DNA from: Corynebacterium felinum
GTDB lineage: Bacteria; Actinomycetota; Actinomycetes; Mycobacteriales; Mycobacteriaceae
Reading direction: 5' to 3'
NCBI RefSeq assembly: GCF_030408755.1
Contig: NZ_CP047209.1
Location: 124,001 to 188,000, forward strand
Length of the DNA: 64,000 nucleotides
The notes beneath the pieces were generated by a model. It made no database searches. It was not told the origin of the DNA and worked only from the letters and a program-made list of their open reading frames with translations. The position numbers were made by a program, and so were the translations under genes. This document shows, piece by piece, positions 17,727-27,573 of the stretch (positions within the stretch are counted from its first letter, which is position 1; each line of letters begins with the position of its first letter).

Positions 17727-20045
17727 ATGAAGACGTGGCTTCGAACCCTTTCACTTGTAACTGTCAGCGCCGTGACCGCAGCTCTGCTCCCATTGGCCCC
17801 CGCGACAGCGCAGGATAGCGCGACAGCGGTCGATCGGGTGAATCAAGGAGATCGCTTATCGGTGCTCACCCCACTGGGGCATATGACCCGCCAAGGAGGT
17901 TATTGCACCGTCGGTTTTGTGGATAAGGCAGCAAAGCGTCTGTGGACCGCACGCCACTGCGGGGAAAACGGGACAGTGGTCAACACCGAAGCAGGGGAGT
18001 ACCTAGGCACCTTGCACTACCGCTATGACATGAGCGACGCCGACTCGCTTATGGATATCACTGGTGCCAATGCCATTTATGACCTCGCCTATATTCAGGT
18101 CGATGAACGCGCCTGGAATCTTCTCGGGGAGAATACTTTCTCCGGCGATAATCTCTACACCCCTGTGACAGGCGACCAGCTTTGCCGTTATGGTGCCACC
18201 ACCAAAAACACGGTCTGTGGCGAGGTGATCGCTGTGGATGACTACCTCATCTACGGCATTGATTTAAGCAGCTCACCTGGCGATTCCGGCGGGCCGCTGT
18301 GGGTGCCAGGACGCGGATTTGTAGGAACACTGATTGGGGTACGCAGTGGCCTGTCCGCCCAAGGGAAGGTCACCATCACGGTGGCACACCGCGAAGATTT
18401 CGGCTTTGCTGGCCCGAACCCTTTGCCTGAGGAAACCACGGTCACCGCTGATATCGATCCTGCTGCGGTGATTGGCCGAAAAGGAACCGAAACAGATTCC
18501 GCAACGGTCTTTGGTGCCCAAGGCCCAACTGCAACCGATATTTCAGCGTTGTTGCGCGACTATAACCGCCGGGTTGCCCAAGCCAAAGAACAGGTGGCGC
18601 GTGCCACCGAACGAGCTGAGGAAAAACAGCGCGACATTGCGCAATTGCAGCGCCAATTGGAGGAGAAAAACCCGCAGCATGCGCAGGTGACTCGGGAGCT
18701 TATTCAGGCGCAGCAAGAAGCCAGAACTTATCAGCATCACGTGCGGTTGCTCCAGGATCAACTCGAGAATGCCCGCTATGATGTGCAGGCTGAAAAACTG
18801 CGCAGCACTCATGCTAGGGAAGAGCTACTCAAGGCACAAAAAGGGTGGGAAAAAACCGCAGCCACTGTGGAAAGTCTACGCACCCAGCTGCGCCAAGCGC
18901 GCGATATTTCCGAAGGTCAACTGCGTGCCGAATACGCTGAAAAGCTGGTGGAATTGGAACGGGTGCAAGCAGATTTACGCGCTGCCCAAGCCCGCCACAA
19001 CACAGCCCAAGCACGAGTAGAAGCTGCCGAAGGGCGCGTGCGTGTAGCCCAGCAGCAAGAACAAGAAGCACAACAACGAGCAAACGATGCCGACAAGCGG
19101 GCACAACAAGCACAAGAAGCGCTGCGCGCAGCCATGGAGAAAAGCGAACGCGATGATGCTTTAGTAGCACAAGCCCGCACACGTGCTTTAGAAGCCGAAG
19201 CCCAAGTACAGGCGATACAGCGGGAATTAGACGCACTCAAGGCTGATGCGGCTACCCAGGATTCGACGTCGACACGCAATGAGCAGCAGCGCGAACAGAT
19301 TGAGCGTTTAGAACAAGAACTCCAAGCAGCCCACACCAAGCAGCGCCAAGCCGATGAACAACTGGAACAACTGAAAGCGGAAAAAGCTGAAGAACAGGCC
19401 AAACAGCAGGCGCTACAAACCAAACTCACCGACGCAACAACACGAATCAACCAGTTGATCACAGAGATCGTCGGGGTGAAAGCAGAACTCGCCCTAGCCC
19501 CAGCCGCCACCGCCGCTCCGCTAAACCAGCGCATCACAGAACTCGAACAGCAACTTGCACAAGCCCACGCACAAAAAATCGCTGCGGTACGCGAAGCCAG
19601 CGAACAGGCAAATCGGGAAGCACAACAGCTGCGCGCACGCATCGCGGAATTAAACAACCGCGACCACAACGCCGAAATCGCGGCACTGCAACGCGCACAC
19701 GAGCGCGCAACCACCCGCATCGCAGCCCTCGAGCAAGAAAAACAGCAACAGGAATCCGGCTTCAACGAGCAACTGCAACGCGCACTAGAAGAAGCAGCCC
19801 GCGCACAAGCCGCACTCGCAGCAGCACACAATCAGATCCAAGCGCTCGACCACACCCACACAGCGCTGAAAATCAAGCTGCAAGAACAGGAAGCAGAAAA
19901 CCAGCGACTGCGAGCAGAACTAGCAGCAGCCCAAGGTTCCTCCGCAATCAGCGGCGATGCTGGTCTTGTGATGGGAATCCTCGGTATCATTATGGGCATT
20001 ATTGCCGCAGTGGCAAGCGCACTCGCACCACTGCTGCGCCTGTAA
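17727..20045 (+). CDS. Secreted trypsin-like protease with a long coiled coil and C-terminal hydrophobic anchor
   Basis: 772 residues. A Sec signal peptide (cleavage near PATAQ) precedes a chymotrypsin-fold protease with His77 in TARHC, Asp119 in YDLAYI and Ser187 in PGDSGGPL. From about residue 270 to 735 it is almost wholly charged heptad coiled coil rich in Ala, Gln and Glu. It ends in GLVMGILGIIMGIIAAVASALA, a hydrophobic helix that could anchor it in the membrane or envelope. ATG 17727 is chosen; GTG 17721 and TTG 17709 are in frame upstream. It probably corresponds to the fifth gene (iutE-type) of the C. diphtheriae metal locus. Its substrate is unknown. Confidence 0.85.
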   Translation: MKTWLRTLSLVTVSAVTAALLPLAPATAQDSATAVDRVNQGDRLSVLTPLGHMTRQGGYCTVGFVDKAAKRLWTARHCGENGTVVNTEAGEYLGTLHYRYDMSDADSLMDITGANAIYDLAYIQVDERAWNLLGENTFSGDNLYTPVTGDQLCRYGATTKNTVCGEVIAVDDYLIYGIDLSSSPGDSGGPLWVPGRGFVGTLIGVRSGLSAQGKVTITVAHREDFGFAGPNPLPEETTVTADIDPAAVIGRKGTETDSATVFGAQGPTATDISALLRDYNRRVAQAKEQVARATERAEEKQRDIAQLQRQLEEKNPQHAQVTRELIQAQQEARTYQHHVRLLQDQLENARYDVQAEKLRSTHAREELLKAQKGWEKTAATVESLRTQLRQARDISEGQLRAEYAEKLVELERVQADLRAAQARHNTAQARVEAAEGRVRVAQQQEQEAQQRANDADKRAQQAQEALRAAMEKSERDDALVAQARTRALEAEAQVQAIQRELDALKADAATQDSTSTRNEQQREQIERLEQELQAAHTKQRQADEQLEQLKAEKAEEQAKQQALQTKLTDATTRINQLITEIVGVKAELALAPAATAAPLNQRITELEQQLAQAHAQKIAAVREASEQANREAQQLRARIAELNNRDHNAEIAALQRAHERATTRIAALEQEKQQQESGFNEQLQRALEEAARAQAALAAAHNQIQALDHTHTALKIKLQEQEAENQRLRAELAAAQGSSAISGDAGLVMGILGIIMGIIAAVASALAPLLRL

Positions 20046-20069
20046 ACACACAGAGAGGATACGGCCGCA

Positions 20070-20276
20070 ATGAAGATTCTTAGTTGGGCTACTGCCATCA
20101 GCTGGCTTATTGCGGCCACATTCTTCGGCGCGCACTCCCTTCTGCAACCACAAAGCACAGGTGCCGATATCTTCTTTTTCCTCACCATGGCCGTAGGTCT
20201 CGTTGCTGTTGCGCTGAGCGTAACGCTGACACTCGTGGCGGTGCGTCGCATTCGCCACCCGGAAGATTTCGCATAA
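20070..20276 (+). CDS. Small two-helix membrane protein
   Basis: 68 residues with two hydrophobic segments (about 5-24 and 34-58) and a basic tail (RRIRHPEDFA). AGAGAGGATACGG supplies a ribosome site. It lies 24 bp after the protease gene on the same strand, so it is likely co-transcribed and may help the protease at the membrane. No family is recognised. Confidence 0.6.
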   Translation: MKILSWATAISWLIAATFFGAHSLLQPQSTGADIFFFLTMAVGLVAVALSVTLTLVAVRRIRHPEDFA

Positions 20277-20280
20277 AAAT

Positions 20281-20325
20281 ACTCCCTGCCGTTTCAGCGT
20301 TATTCAACGCCAACAGGCAGGGAGT
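20281..20325. terminator. Bidirectional terminator between convergent genes
   Basis: ACTCCCTGCC and GGCAGGGAGT form a perfect 10-bp stem, with a further GCGTT/AACGC pairing inside, in the 69-bp gap between converging genes. Confidence 0.75.
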
Positions 20326-20345
20326 TGATGCGCTCTAGAGCTTCG

Positions 20346-21080
20346 CTAGGGCACAATTGCAAAGGCGCGCGCCGGGAATCCGGTGCCGTTTTGCGGCTTT
20401 GGCCAGGTAGCCACGATGATTGCGCCGGTGGCGGGGACTTGGTCGAGGTTGGTCAGTAGTTCGATTTGCCACTTATCTTCTTCGAGTAGCAGCAATTCGG
20501 TGGGTAGCGCCCCTTCGGAGACGATGATTCCCTGATCTGTGTCGGTGGTTTCGTGACCGATCGCGGTGATGGAGCGGGCGTCGATAAGCCAGCGCACAAG
20601 ATCGGTATTCCAGCCGGGGTAGTGCGCAACTCCCTGCTCATCTTTGTTCGCCATCTTCTCAGGGTCTGGCCAACGTTTGGACCAGTCGGAGCGGAAAGCG
20701 ACGAAAGCGCCCGCGGGGATCTCGCCGTGCTCGGCTTCCCACGATTGCACATCGCTAATCGACGGCGTGAAGTCGGGGTTGAGAGCCACCTGCTGCGTGA
20801 AGTCGAGGACCACGAGAGGAAGAATCATCTGCTTGACATCAATGTTGTCGAGGGTGCGTGCCCCATCGACGAAGTGGACGGGTGGGTCAACGTGGGTGCC
20901 CCACTGGCCAACGAAGCTGTAGCGGGTGATTTCAAAGCCGTGCTCACGCACGGTGAATAAAGTTTCGCGCTCCTCGTCGGGCAGGAGGTGGAAGCGGGGC
21001 TGACCTGCGTGGAAAGAGTGGGTCAGGTCGACGTAGGTGTGGTGCTGAAGGGTGGATACGAGCTCCCAAAGATTAGTCAT
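20346..21080 (-). CDS. Cyclase-family metal hydrolase (kynurenine-formamidase-like), paralogue 1
   Basis: 244 residues. The family signature is YVDLTHSFHAGQPRF near the N-terminus and GTHVDPPVHF (His, Asp, His metal ligands) near residue 60, with later AFVAFRSDW and GHETTDTDQG. Members hydrolyse amide or imide bonds, for example N-formylkynurenine. A clear paralogue is at 32556-33242, beyond the acquired island, with matching GQWGTHVD, AFVAFRSDWS and IELLTNLDQVP blocks. The substrate is unknown. Confidence 0.8.
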   Translation of the reverse strand: MTNLWELVSTLQHHTYVDLTHSFHAGQPRFHLLPDEERETLFTVREHGFEITRYSFVGQWGTHVDPPVHFVDGARTLDNIDVKQMILPLVVLDFTQQVALNPDFTPSISDVQSWEAEHGEIPAGAFVAFRSDWSKRWPDPEKMANKDEQGVAHYPGWNTDLVRWLIDARSITAIGHETTDTDQGIIVSEGALPTELLLLEEDKWQIELLTNLDQVPATGAIIVATWPKPQNGTGFPARAFAIVP

Positions 21081-21180
21081 GCAAGACAGCTTAGTCTAGT
21101 AAAATTTGAACAGCATAGTCTACAATCCTTAGTGTGAATAAAACTCATTTGCGCGGGCGATTTACCAACGTATAGTCTGA

Positions 21181-21365
21181 TTTTTCCACGGCTTGTTGTG
21201 GTTGAGGTACAAAGCGACAAATGCAGTTGTGCCAAGCGCTGTGATGACATAGAGGCAAAGGGTTACTCGTGGAAAGTGGTGTAAATTTTTACAGCATGGC
21301 GTCTACTCGTTCTGCTGATGCTCGTAGACGTGTGCAGACGATTGTATTGATACTGGCTATCGTCA
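21181..21365 (-). mobile_element. Relic of the 947-bp IS (transposase 3' end)
   Basis: Resembles 8263-8478 and 11569-11745: TTGTGGTTGAGGTAC, then GTGATGACATAG and GCATGGCGTCTACTCGTTCTG. Non-coding and decayed. Confidence 0.65.
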
Positions 21366-21386
21366 ACTTTCCTCTGGCCAATAATT

Positions 21387-21850
21387 GAGGTTTTCTCACC
21401 GGGGAAATACGTAGGAAACGCTGACCTGTGGTTTTGGGGGTTTTGTGGGTGGAACGTCAATGCAAAGCACGCGGGGTTCTTACTCAGAATGATTTTTGAC
21501 AAAGAAAACTACCATGAGAGGAACACCACGTGCTTGCGTTTCTGCCAACCTTTTTCGTACCCATTTCTATTGCACGCACCATCAGCGCTTGGTGCCACAC
21601 CCACCGGCGTCGACATGACCATCGCACACATCAGCGTGCTGCAACCTGTTGGACTCAAACAATTATGCTCCTGCGCTGACTTTATGAAGCAACAAGCATT
21701 TCTGCTATTGCTCGTGATACACGTGTTTCACAAGGAATAAGGCTACTGCTACATCCTTGAAGCACTGAAGGTTGTTTCCGCTAAATCTCCCACCCTGATA
21801 GATGCACTACGCCAAGGACGCCAATAATCTTTCCGTCAAGGCAGACGCAA
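21387..21850 (+). mobile_element. Relic of the 947-bp IS (left half)
   Basis: It begins with the intact end GAGGTTTTCTCACCGGGG and follows the functional IS for about 450 bp with substitutions and small deletions; the transposase is frameshifted. Near its break the functional CGTCTGCCTTGACGG appears inverted as CCGTCAAGGCAGACG. A close copy lies at 31825-32247. From 21851 to 22096 I see no gene, only a C9 tract near 21905. Confidence 0.85.
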
Positions 21851-23519
21851 CACCTAATCCCATGACAAATCCGGATTAATGCAACAAGCTGCGCCAGCAA
21901 GCTACCCCCCCCCAAACTACCCCCAATTTTGACAAGTGGTTGACGCTAATCGAAAAAATGATCTGGAATAGATAGTAAAGTAAATCATGGACTTTTCGCA
22001 GATAGGGGCCACTAAACGACGTGATTTATCTGCACGAAATGTATCCTAGGTCGGTTTCAGGGATTTACTCTCCGGAAAAATCTTGTCGTGATGAAATTTA
22101 ACCCAGATTTTTCATGGGGTGGGTTTGGTGGTGGTGGGTTGGGGTGGTGTGTTTGTGGGGTTGGTTGGGGCACCTTCGCCTTTGGTTGTGGTTTTCAATG
22201 GCAAGGTGTACGTCCGTGTTTTTGTGGTGGGGTTTTGTGGTGGGGTGCCTGCGGTTGGCTGCCGGTGGTGGGGTCTGCTGCGTGTTGTGGTTGAGGGGGT
22301 TAGGTTTTTCGTTTTTTAAGGGGGCGTAGGAGGTTTTGGGTGTATTCCATAAGTGTCACCAGTGTGGGGGTGTGTGTGCTTTGTTGATCGAGGTGGAGGT
22401 ATATGCGCCTGCTGCTTGTCGTGATTTTTGCAGAGATTGCAATAAACCTTGCTCGAATGGTTTTTGGTGCCCATGTCCACCACGGGTTGTCGGATTGATT
22501 TCGTTTCTTGTTGTTGCCGCTGTTGTGGTTGTTGTAGTGATGGTCGAGTAGTTTTGTCCAGGTGAGAAGTTGGTGGGCTAAGGTTATGATGAGACACCAG
22601 ATTTGGTTAGCTTTGAACTGGCAAAACGGTAGTTTTGCAAGGCCTTGATCTTTGGCGTCTTTGATGTGTTGTTCGCATAGTGATCTTTGGCGATAGTACT
22701 GGTCAATGCGTTGAATATTGCAGTTGAGGTTTGTTGCGCATAATTGGGTGCGTATGCCGAGTTGATTGAAAATGCTGTGTTGGCACCCTGCGTGGGGGGG
22801 ATTCTATCCGTGCGATCACGCGCATCGTGGTGGGGTAATCAGTAAGAAGGTTCACCAGTGGTTTGTCATCTTCTAGGTGTGCGGTTTGTAGTAGTCCGGT
22901 GATGTCTTCAAGGAAGTGTTGGTCATCAAAGCTGATATCCCCATTGCCACGCACAATTGGCACACGGGTGTTACGTAATGATCGATAATCTGTGTGACTA
23001 GTTGCTTCGTTACCGGATCTGATGTGCTCATTGAGGAGGATACTTGCTGTAGGTGAGGGTGAAAAGCCAACAACATAACCGAGGTCATGGTCGTCTAAGG
23101 AGCTAAGGAATTGTTTTGTCCCACCAGCACTGTCAGCACGGATAACAAGTCGTTTGCCCCAAGGTTTGCCATCGCTGTGATCGGGGAGAGCGGTCAGGAT
23201 TTCTTTGACAAGCTGGCAATGATCATTAGCGGTGTTTGCTCCCGCGTTACCTGGGCGAAGCAGACAGGTTAAAAATTCCCCACCAGTTAACCCTACGCTG
23301 GTGTAGTCGATAAAAGCACATAATGGGTGGAAACCAAACCCCTTCTTATAGGTAGGTGCGGCTTTTTCCTTGCCAGAATGCGCACAGATCAGTGTCGCAT
23401 CAATATCTACTATCAGGGGTTTGTCTACTGTAGCGAGCTTATGTGGGGCTTGATCGCCCAGCAGGTTCCATAGTGTGCTACGGGCGTATTTGATCGCGTG
23501 AAGGAATTCTTCACGTATT

Positions 23520-24466
23520 GAGGTTTTCTCACCGGGGAAATGCGTTTGAAACGCTGACCTGTGGTTTTGGGGGTTTTGTGGGTGTGTCGTAACGAAAGCA
23601 CGCGGGGTTCTTACTCAGAATGGTTTTTGATACAGGAAAATCAAACTGAAAGGAACTCCCGCGTGCTTCGCTATTCTGCCACACTTGACGTCCCAATTTC
23701 CACTGCACGTACCATCAGCGCTTGGCTTCAAGCTCATCGCCGTCGACATGACCTTCGCCCCCATCAACGTGCCACAACGTGTTGGGAGCAAGCAATTATG
23801 CTTCTACGCTGGCTTTATGAAGCAACAAGTATCGCTACTATTGCTCGTGATGCTCGTGTTTCACAAGCCACAGGCTACCGCTACATCCATGAAGCACTCA
23901 GGGTTGTTTCCGCCAAATCTCCCACCCTCATCGACGCACTACGCCATGCCAAGGACGCCAATAATCTTTTCGTCTGCCTTGACGGAACACTCATCCGAAC
24001 AGACCGCGTAGCGAGAAAGAACCCGAAAAACCGTCACGATCTGTGGTATTCCGGAAAACATAAGGCATTTGGTGGCAATGTACAGGTGCTCACTGACGAG
24101 AGTGGGTACCCACTATGGGTATCCTCAGTATCTCCTGGATCAACCCACGACATCACAGCAGCGCGTGAGCATGTTCTTGATGCAATAAGCACTGTTGATA
24201 TTTGCGTTCTTGCCGACAAAGGCTACATTGGTGCAGGTCACAACGTACACACACCGATCAGAGGAAGGAATCTGGCAGATGACGAATACGAGTACAACCG
24301 TCGTCTTAACGGTTTGCGAGCACCATCAGAACGAGCAAACGCCATGCTCAAACAACTCAAAGCACTACGGCGTGTAACACTATGCCCTAAAACCATTACA
24401 GCCATCGCAAAAACTGCTTTAGTCGTCCTACACCTAGCCCGCAAAATACTCTGGTGAGAAAACCTC
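23520..24466 (+). mobile_element. Intact 947-bp IS5-type insertion sequence, copy 2
   Basis: Same GAGGTTTTCTCACC ends and length as copy 1, in the opposite orientation. ATT is duplicated at 23517-23519 and 24467-24469. It sits inside the IS1380 transposase gene. Confidence 0.93.
23663..24457 (+). CDS. IS5-type DDE transposase (copy 2)
   Basis: Identical in protein sequence to copy 1 (264 residues from GTG 23663, AAAGGA 8 nt upstream). Identity between two copies that flank much-decayed relics implies recent transposition. Confidence 0.9.
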   Translation: MLRYSATLDVPISTARTISAWLQAHRRRHDLRPHQRATTCWEQAIMLLRWLYEATSIATIARDARVSQATGYRYIHEALRVVSAKSPTLIDALRHAKDANNLFVCLDGTLIRTDRVARKNPKNRHDLWYSGKHKAFGGNVQVLTDESGYPLWVSSVSPGSTHDITAAREHVLDAISTVDICVLADKGYIGAGHNVHTPIRGRNLADDEYEYNRRLNGLRAPSERANAMLKQLKALRRVTLCPKTITAIAKTALVVLHLARKILW

Positions 24467-25039
24467 ATTTTATCGCTGGTGTCTTTATGCTCTGTCAGTC
24501 GCCGCCACAGGGTTGATACCGACGGCAATGGCTGAGACGATAATGCTGTCGAAACAGAATCTAACAAGTTGATGTCTTTAACATCGTCACCACCAGCAAT
24601 TAACGATAACGCTAACCCAGTACACGCATCACCAAAAGTATGTGTTAACCGTTGCCGTGAGAAAACACGATCAAGGCTGGCACCAATCCCGACTAATTGA
24701 GCTACATGAGCAAAGGGTAACACCCCCGCGCGGGAAACAAGACGGGTGCAGCTGGCCATCATAGGGGTGTATGTAGTAGTCTTCACCATGAAAGTGCTCC
24801 TTTTCTGCTTGGAATAAAGGCTTAACAACATCTCTATTCTAGCAGGTCAAGAAGCACTTTCTTTACTTTTTACACACCTTTTAAGCCCCACCCCATGAAA
24901 AATCCGGGTTAAAAAATTAGTTTGCTTTTGTTCCATGGGCGAAGATTAACGGGTAAACTCAAAAATGCTCAGATCGTTCCCTGAGGATTGTTACATATCT
25001 CTTTAGCGAGAGATTTTGTCAAAGCTGGAAGGACATAAG

Positions 25040-26332
25040 ATGAAAGGTTTACCAGGATTCGGCGACAGATATGGTCACGAGCTTCGCTCTCGGCGTTTTT
25101 TATGCGAATCTTTTGCCAATGTTTCAGAGAGTTATGGGTTCGAACCTCTTTCCGTTTCACTCCTTGAAAGGGCGGCAGCATACAGTGAAGAGGTCATAGG
25201 ACTTTCCCCTTGGCCAGAGTGGGATAAAAAATCTTGCTTCTTCATTCCCATTGATAATTACACGTCAAGCTATTCTGAACAGCCTGAAAAGGATTTTGCT
25301 GTCCTCATCCCAGAGGGGACTGTTTCTGTTGCTCGGTGGTTAGGAAATGAGCTTAAGGACAGCGATATCCAGACGGTTTCGGATATGCGAATCAAAATTT
25401 ATTACGACACGCCCTGCTTTCGAAACGAAGTCTTGGATTCACTTTGGGCAGGAAAAGGGCGTTCTTTCACTCAGTTTGGTGTCGAAATACTCGGGGGTGG
25501 CGACCCCGCATCCGATCTCGAGCCTCTCGTACTTGCCTACAATTGCCTGAAGTCGGTAGGGGTGCCAGCAGACTCGATTGTGTTGCGGATTAGTAATAAT
25601 GAGATATTTATCGACCTTGCCAACCAGTCGCAGCTAAGTGAGGTGGATAGGGTTAAAGTAAAAGAAGCTTTAGACACGATTGCCGAATGCAAGGCTGGAA
25701 AGAAGCCAGAACGATATGATTCGTCTGTCCGTGCACTCTTGGAAATCGTATCTGCCAACACTTCGAATGAAGGAGTTCTAGCGGCCTGGCGCTATATCAT
25801 CAATCGACCCGTCGGCCCCATCTCACGAGAGGACTACTCCGCGCTTGACCTACTCAACACTTCTTCAATCGCATATCTTGACGCTCTAGCATCTTCTATG
25901 CTGGCTTACGGAATACAGGCTGAAGTGGATCTCTGTGTCGTCCGCTCGCACGAATATTACACTGGTTTCACGTTCGAAATCGATGTTATAGGCCAAGATG
26001 GGAAAAGGCACGTTGAAGTTGGAGGGGGAGGTCGTTACGATCGCCTTCTCGGCGATTTTGCGCCAAAAGGTTTTCCCGAGCTTATTCCCTCGACTGGATT
26101 TGCTTTTGGTATAGAACGCCTTCAGGAATCCCTGCGGGTCGGCGGATATATACCTACAGGAAGTATCCAACGAACGACACGCTACGATCTGAATGTTGTC
26201 CCCGCTATCGAGAACATCCGAGTGAAGGGAGATAATCCCCGCGAAATTTGCGAGAATTATCTTGCACAAACACGGAAAGTAGAGGATCGTCGGACATCTC
26301 AGAGAATCAGCATTCTTCACGTATCGGCATGA
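25040..26332 (+). CDS. Histidyl-tRNA synthetase-like protein without an anticodon domain (arm 1)
   Basis: 430 residues from ATG 25040 (GGAAGGA upstream). The class II catalytic core is bacterial HisRS-like: PEGT (91-94), motif 2 with FRNE (Arg128) and FTQFGVEILG, the histidine-specific VRSHEYYTG (301-309, for usual RGLDYY), GGGGRYD (328-334) and motif 3 GFAFGIER (353-360). The substrate and ATP contacts look intact, so histidyl-adenylate formation is plausible. Only 70 residues follow motif 3, with no recognisable anticodon-binding fold, so it probably does not charge tRNA normally. First gene of a three-gene overlapping operon. A HisZ-type regulatory role is less likely because the catalytic Arg is kept. 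Confidence 0.8.
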   Translation: MKGLPGFGDRYGHELRSRRFLCESFANVSESYGFEPLSVSLLERAAAYSEEVIGLSPWPEWDKKSCFFIPIDNYTSSYSEQPEKDFAVLIPEGTVSVARWLGNELKDSDIQTVSDMRIKIYYDTPCFRNEVLDSLWAGKGRSFTQFGVEILGGGDPASDLEPLVLAYNCLKSVGVPADSIVLRISNNEIFIDLANQSQLSEVDRVKVKEALDTIAECKAGKKPERYDSSVRALLEIVSANTSNEGVLAAWRYIINRPVGPISREDYSALDLLNTSSIAYLDALASSMLAYGIQAEVDLCVVRSHEYYTGFTFEIDVIGQDGKRHVEVGGGGRYDRLLGDFAPKGFPELIPSTGFAFGIERLQESLRVGGYIPTGSIQRTTRYDLNVVPAIENIRVKGDNPREICENYLAQTRKVEDRRTSQRISILHVSA

Positions 26333-27573
26333 ACGTCGCATGGATAGAATCCTTTCGATCCCTCCCTAGATCATCACGTTGGATTCTGTTGGGAGGGATT
26401 ATTAATTCTTTGGGTGTTGGGATGGCATTTCCGATTGGGATGCTTTTCGTTCATGACGTCATCGGTGCACCACTTGATGTGGCTAGCGCCCTAGTTCCAA
26501 TCACTGCTGTCGGCTCCCTTTTCGGCCATCCCCTCGCCGGTTATATATCGGATCGATATAACGCTTTCTGGGGTTCCTTTATCCCTGTCCTTATTAGCGC
26601 GATTGGAGCTCTCCTATACTCAACAGCAACAAATCTATCCATGGCCTTAGTTGGAGCAGCCATTACAGGGATCGGGCTAGGAACTAGCACTGGATGGTTC
26701 ACTCTTTTGGCCAATTTAACTCCTCCAGATAAACGAGCATTTGCGTTTAGTTCCAATCAGGTTTTTATGAACATGGGGATCGGAGCTGGACTAGTGGTAA
26801 GTGGTCTGGCTGCCACGCTAGGATCAGCCGATGTTTACCGTGTGCTATTTTTGCTTAAGGCAATTTGTCATATTTTTCTTGCCTTCCTTATTGCATCGGT
26901 GCACTCCAAGGTTCGAAAAGTTCGCATAGGGGCCTCAAAGGAGAAATGGGGCAGCACCAAAAGCGCCCACTCAAGAAGAGGTAATCTGTCTCTATTGTCT
27001 GTAGTGATTTTCGTTAATATTACCTATGTGGCTTTTGGAATTGCTCAACTAGATAGCGCATTTGTTGCGGGTATTCTTTCTCGAACAGACTTCCCCGTTT
27101 GGCTACTGGCCGTTTCCATGATCATGAATACTCTTTCAGTGATCTTCTTCAACGTAATTCTCTCTCCAAAACTAGTAAAGTTCCCTCCCCATACATTGCT
27201 CACGCTAACTTCGATAACATGGTCGCTTAGCTGGCTAATCTGCATGGTGGGGCTTACAGTACCATTACGATGGGGAATCGGGATGTTTCTCCTAAGCATG
27301 GCTCTTTTCTCCCTTGGAGAAGTATTGGCAGGAATTGGAGTACCTTCATTGACCGAGAGGGTTTCTGGGGAAGGGAATTATGGGCGAGGCTTCTCTTTCC
27401 AAAACCTAGCTACCTCAGTCGCTTTCATTGGAGGCCCTTCCTTTACCACGTATACTCTAAAGTATTCGTCCCCAACATCTCTGTTCCTCTATTTATCCCT
27501 TCTTATCCTTCTTCTAATTCCTATTCTTTATTTGTATAAAATATCCTTAAGATCCAAAGGAGTGATCTCTTGA
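26329..27573 (+). CDS. MFS transporter of the HisRS/ATP-grasp cluster
   Basis: 414 residues with about 12 hydrophobic helices; GYISDRYNAFWGS after helix 2 fits the MFS loop motif. The start ATG overlaps the upstream stop (ATGA), and the next gene overlaps this stop (TTGA), so all three are translationally coupled. Its likely role is export of the pathway product, or uptake of its precursor. There is no resemblance to a specific drug pump that I can name. Confidence 0.85.
   Translation: MNVAWIESFRSLPRSSRWILLGGIINSLGVGMAFPIGMLFVHDVIGAPLDVASALVPITAVGSLFGHPLAGYISDRYNAFWGSFIPVLISAIGALLYSTATNLSMALVGAAITGIGLGTSTGWFTLLANLTPPDKRAFAFSSNQVFMNMGIGAGLVVSGLAATLGSADVYRVLFLLKAICHIFLAFLIASVHSKVRKVRIGASKEKWGSTKSAHSRRGNLSLLSVVIFVNITYVAFGIAQLDSAFVAGILSRTDFPVWLLAVSMIMNTLSVIFFNVILSPKLVKFPPHTLLTLTSITWSLSWLICMVGLTVPLRWGIGMFLLSMALFSLGEVLAGIGVPSLTERVSGEGNYGRGFSFQNLATSVAFIGGPSFTTYTLKYSSPTSLFLYLSLLILLLIPILYLYKISLRSKGVIS

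Larger units (their letters stand above)
22300..24789 (-). pseudogene. IS1380-family transposase, interrupted and frameshifted
   Basis: The N-terminal part (ATG 24789 with GGAG upstream, to 24467) reads MVKTTTYTPMMASCTRL, then ASLDRVFSRQR. After the nested IS, the frame resumes with KPLIVDIDATLICAHSGKE and YKKGFGFHPLCAF, typical IS1380 DDE blocks with the first Asp in DIDATL. A C7 tract on the coding strand (22794-22800) shifts the frame near RIESPP; the true C-terminus continues in another frame to a stop at 22300. The gene is therefore inactive in two ways. Confidence 0.85.
22098..24913 (-). mobile_element. IS1380-family element carrying a nested 947-bp IS
   Basis: The inverted ends TTAACCC(A/G)GATTTTTCATGGGGTGGG are at about 22098 and 24913. 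Inside is one minus-strand transposase gene, split by the intact IS at 23520-24466. Without the nested IS the element is about 1.87 kb, normal for IS1380 elements. A fragment of the same end lies at 28814-28932. Confidence 0.85.

Noticed and set aside
18917..19831. 304-codon Ser/Cys/Ala-rich frame opposite the coiled coil
   Set aside because: It is the mirror of Ala/Gln/Glu codon repeats in the coiled coil; low complexity.
21900..21912. C9 tract as a phase-variable promoter
   Set aside because: No gene starts nearby; it lies between an IS relic and an IS end.
22088..22329. Three Gly/Trp/Cys-rich frames at the left end of the IS1380 element
   Set aside because: They lie antisense to the transposase C-terminus and inside the terminal repeat.
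24969..25181. 70-codon minus-strand frame opposite the first HisRS-like gene
   Set aside because: Overlaps the supported start of the HisRS-like gene; no ribosome site or family.
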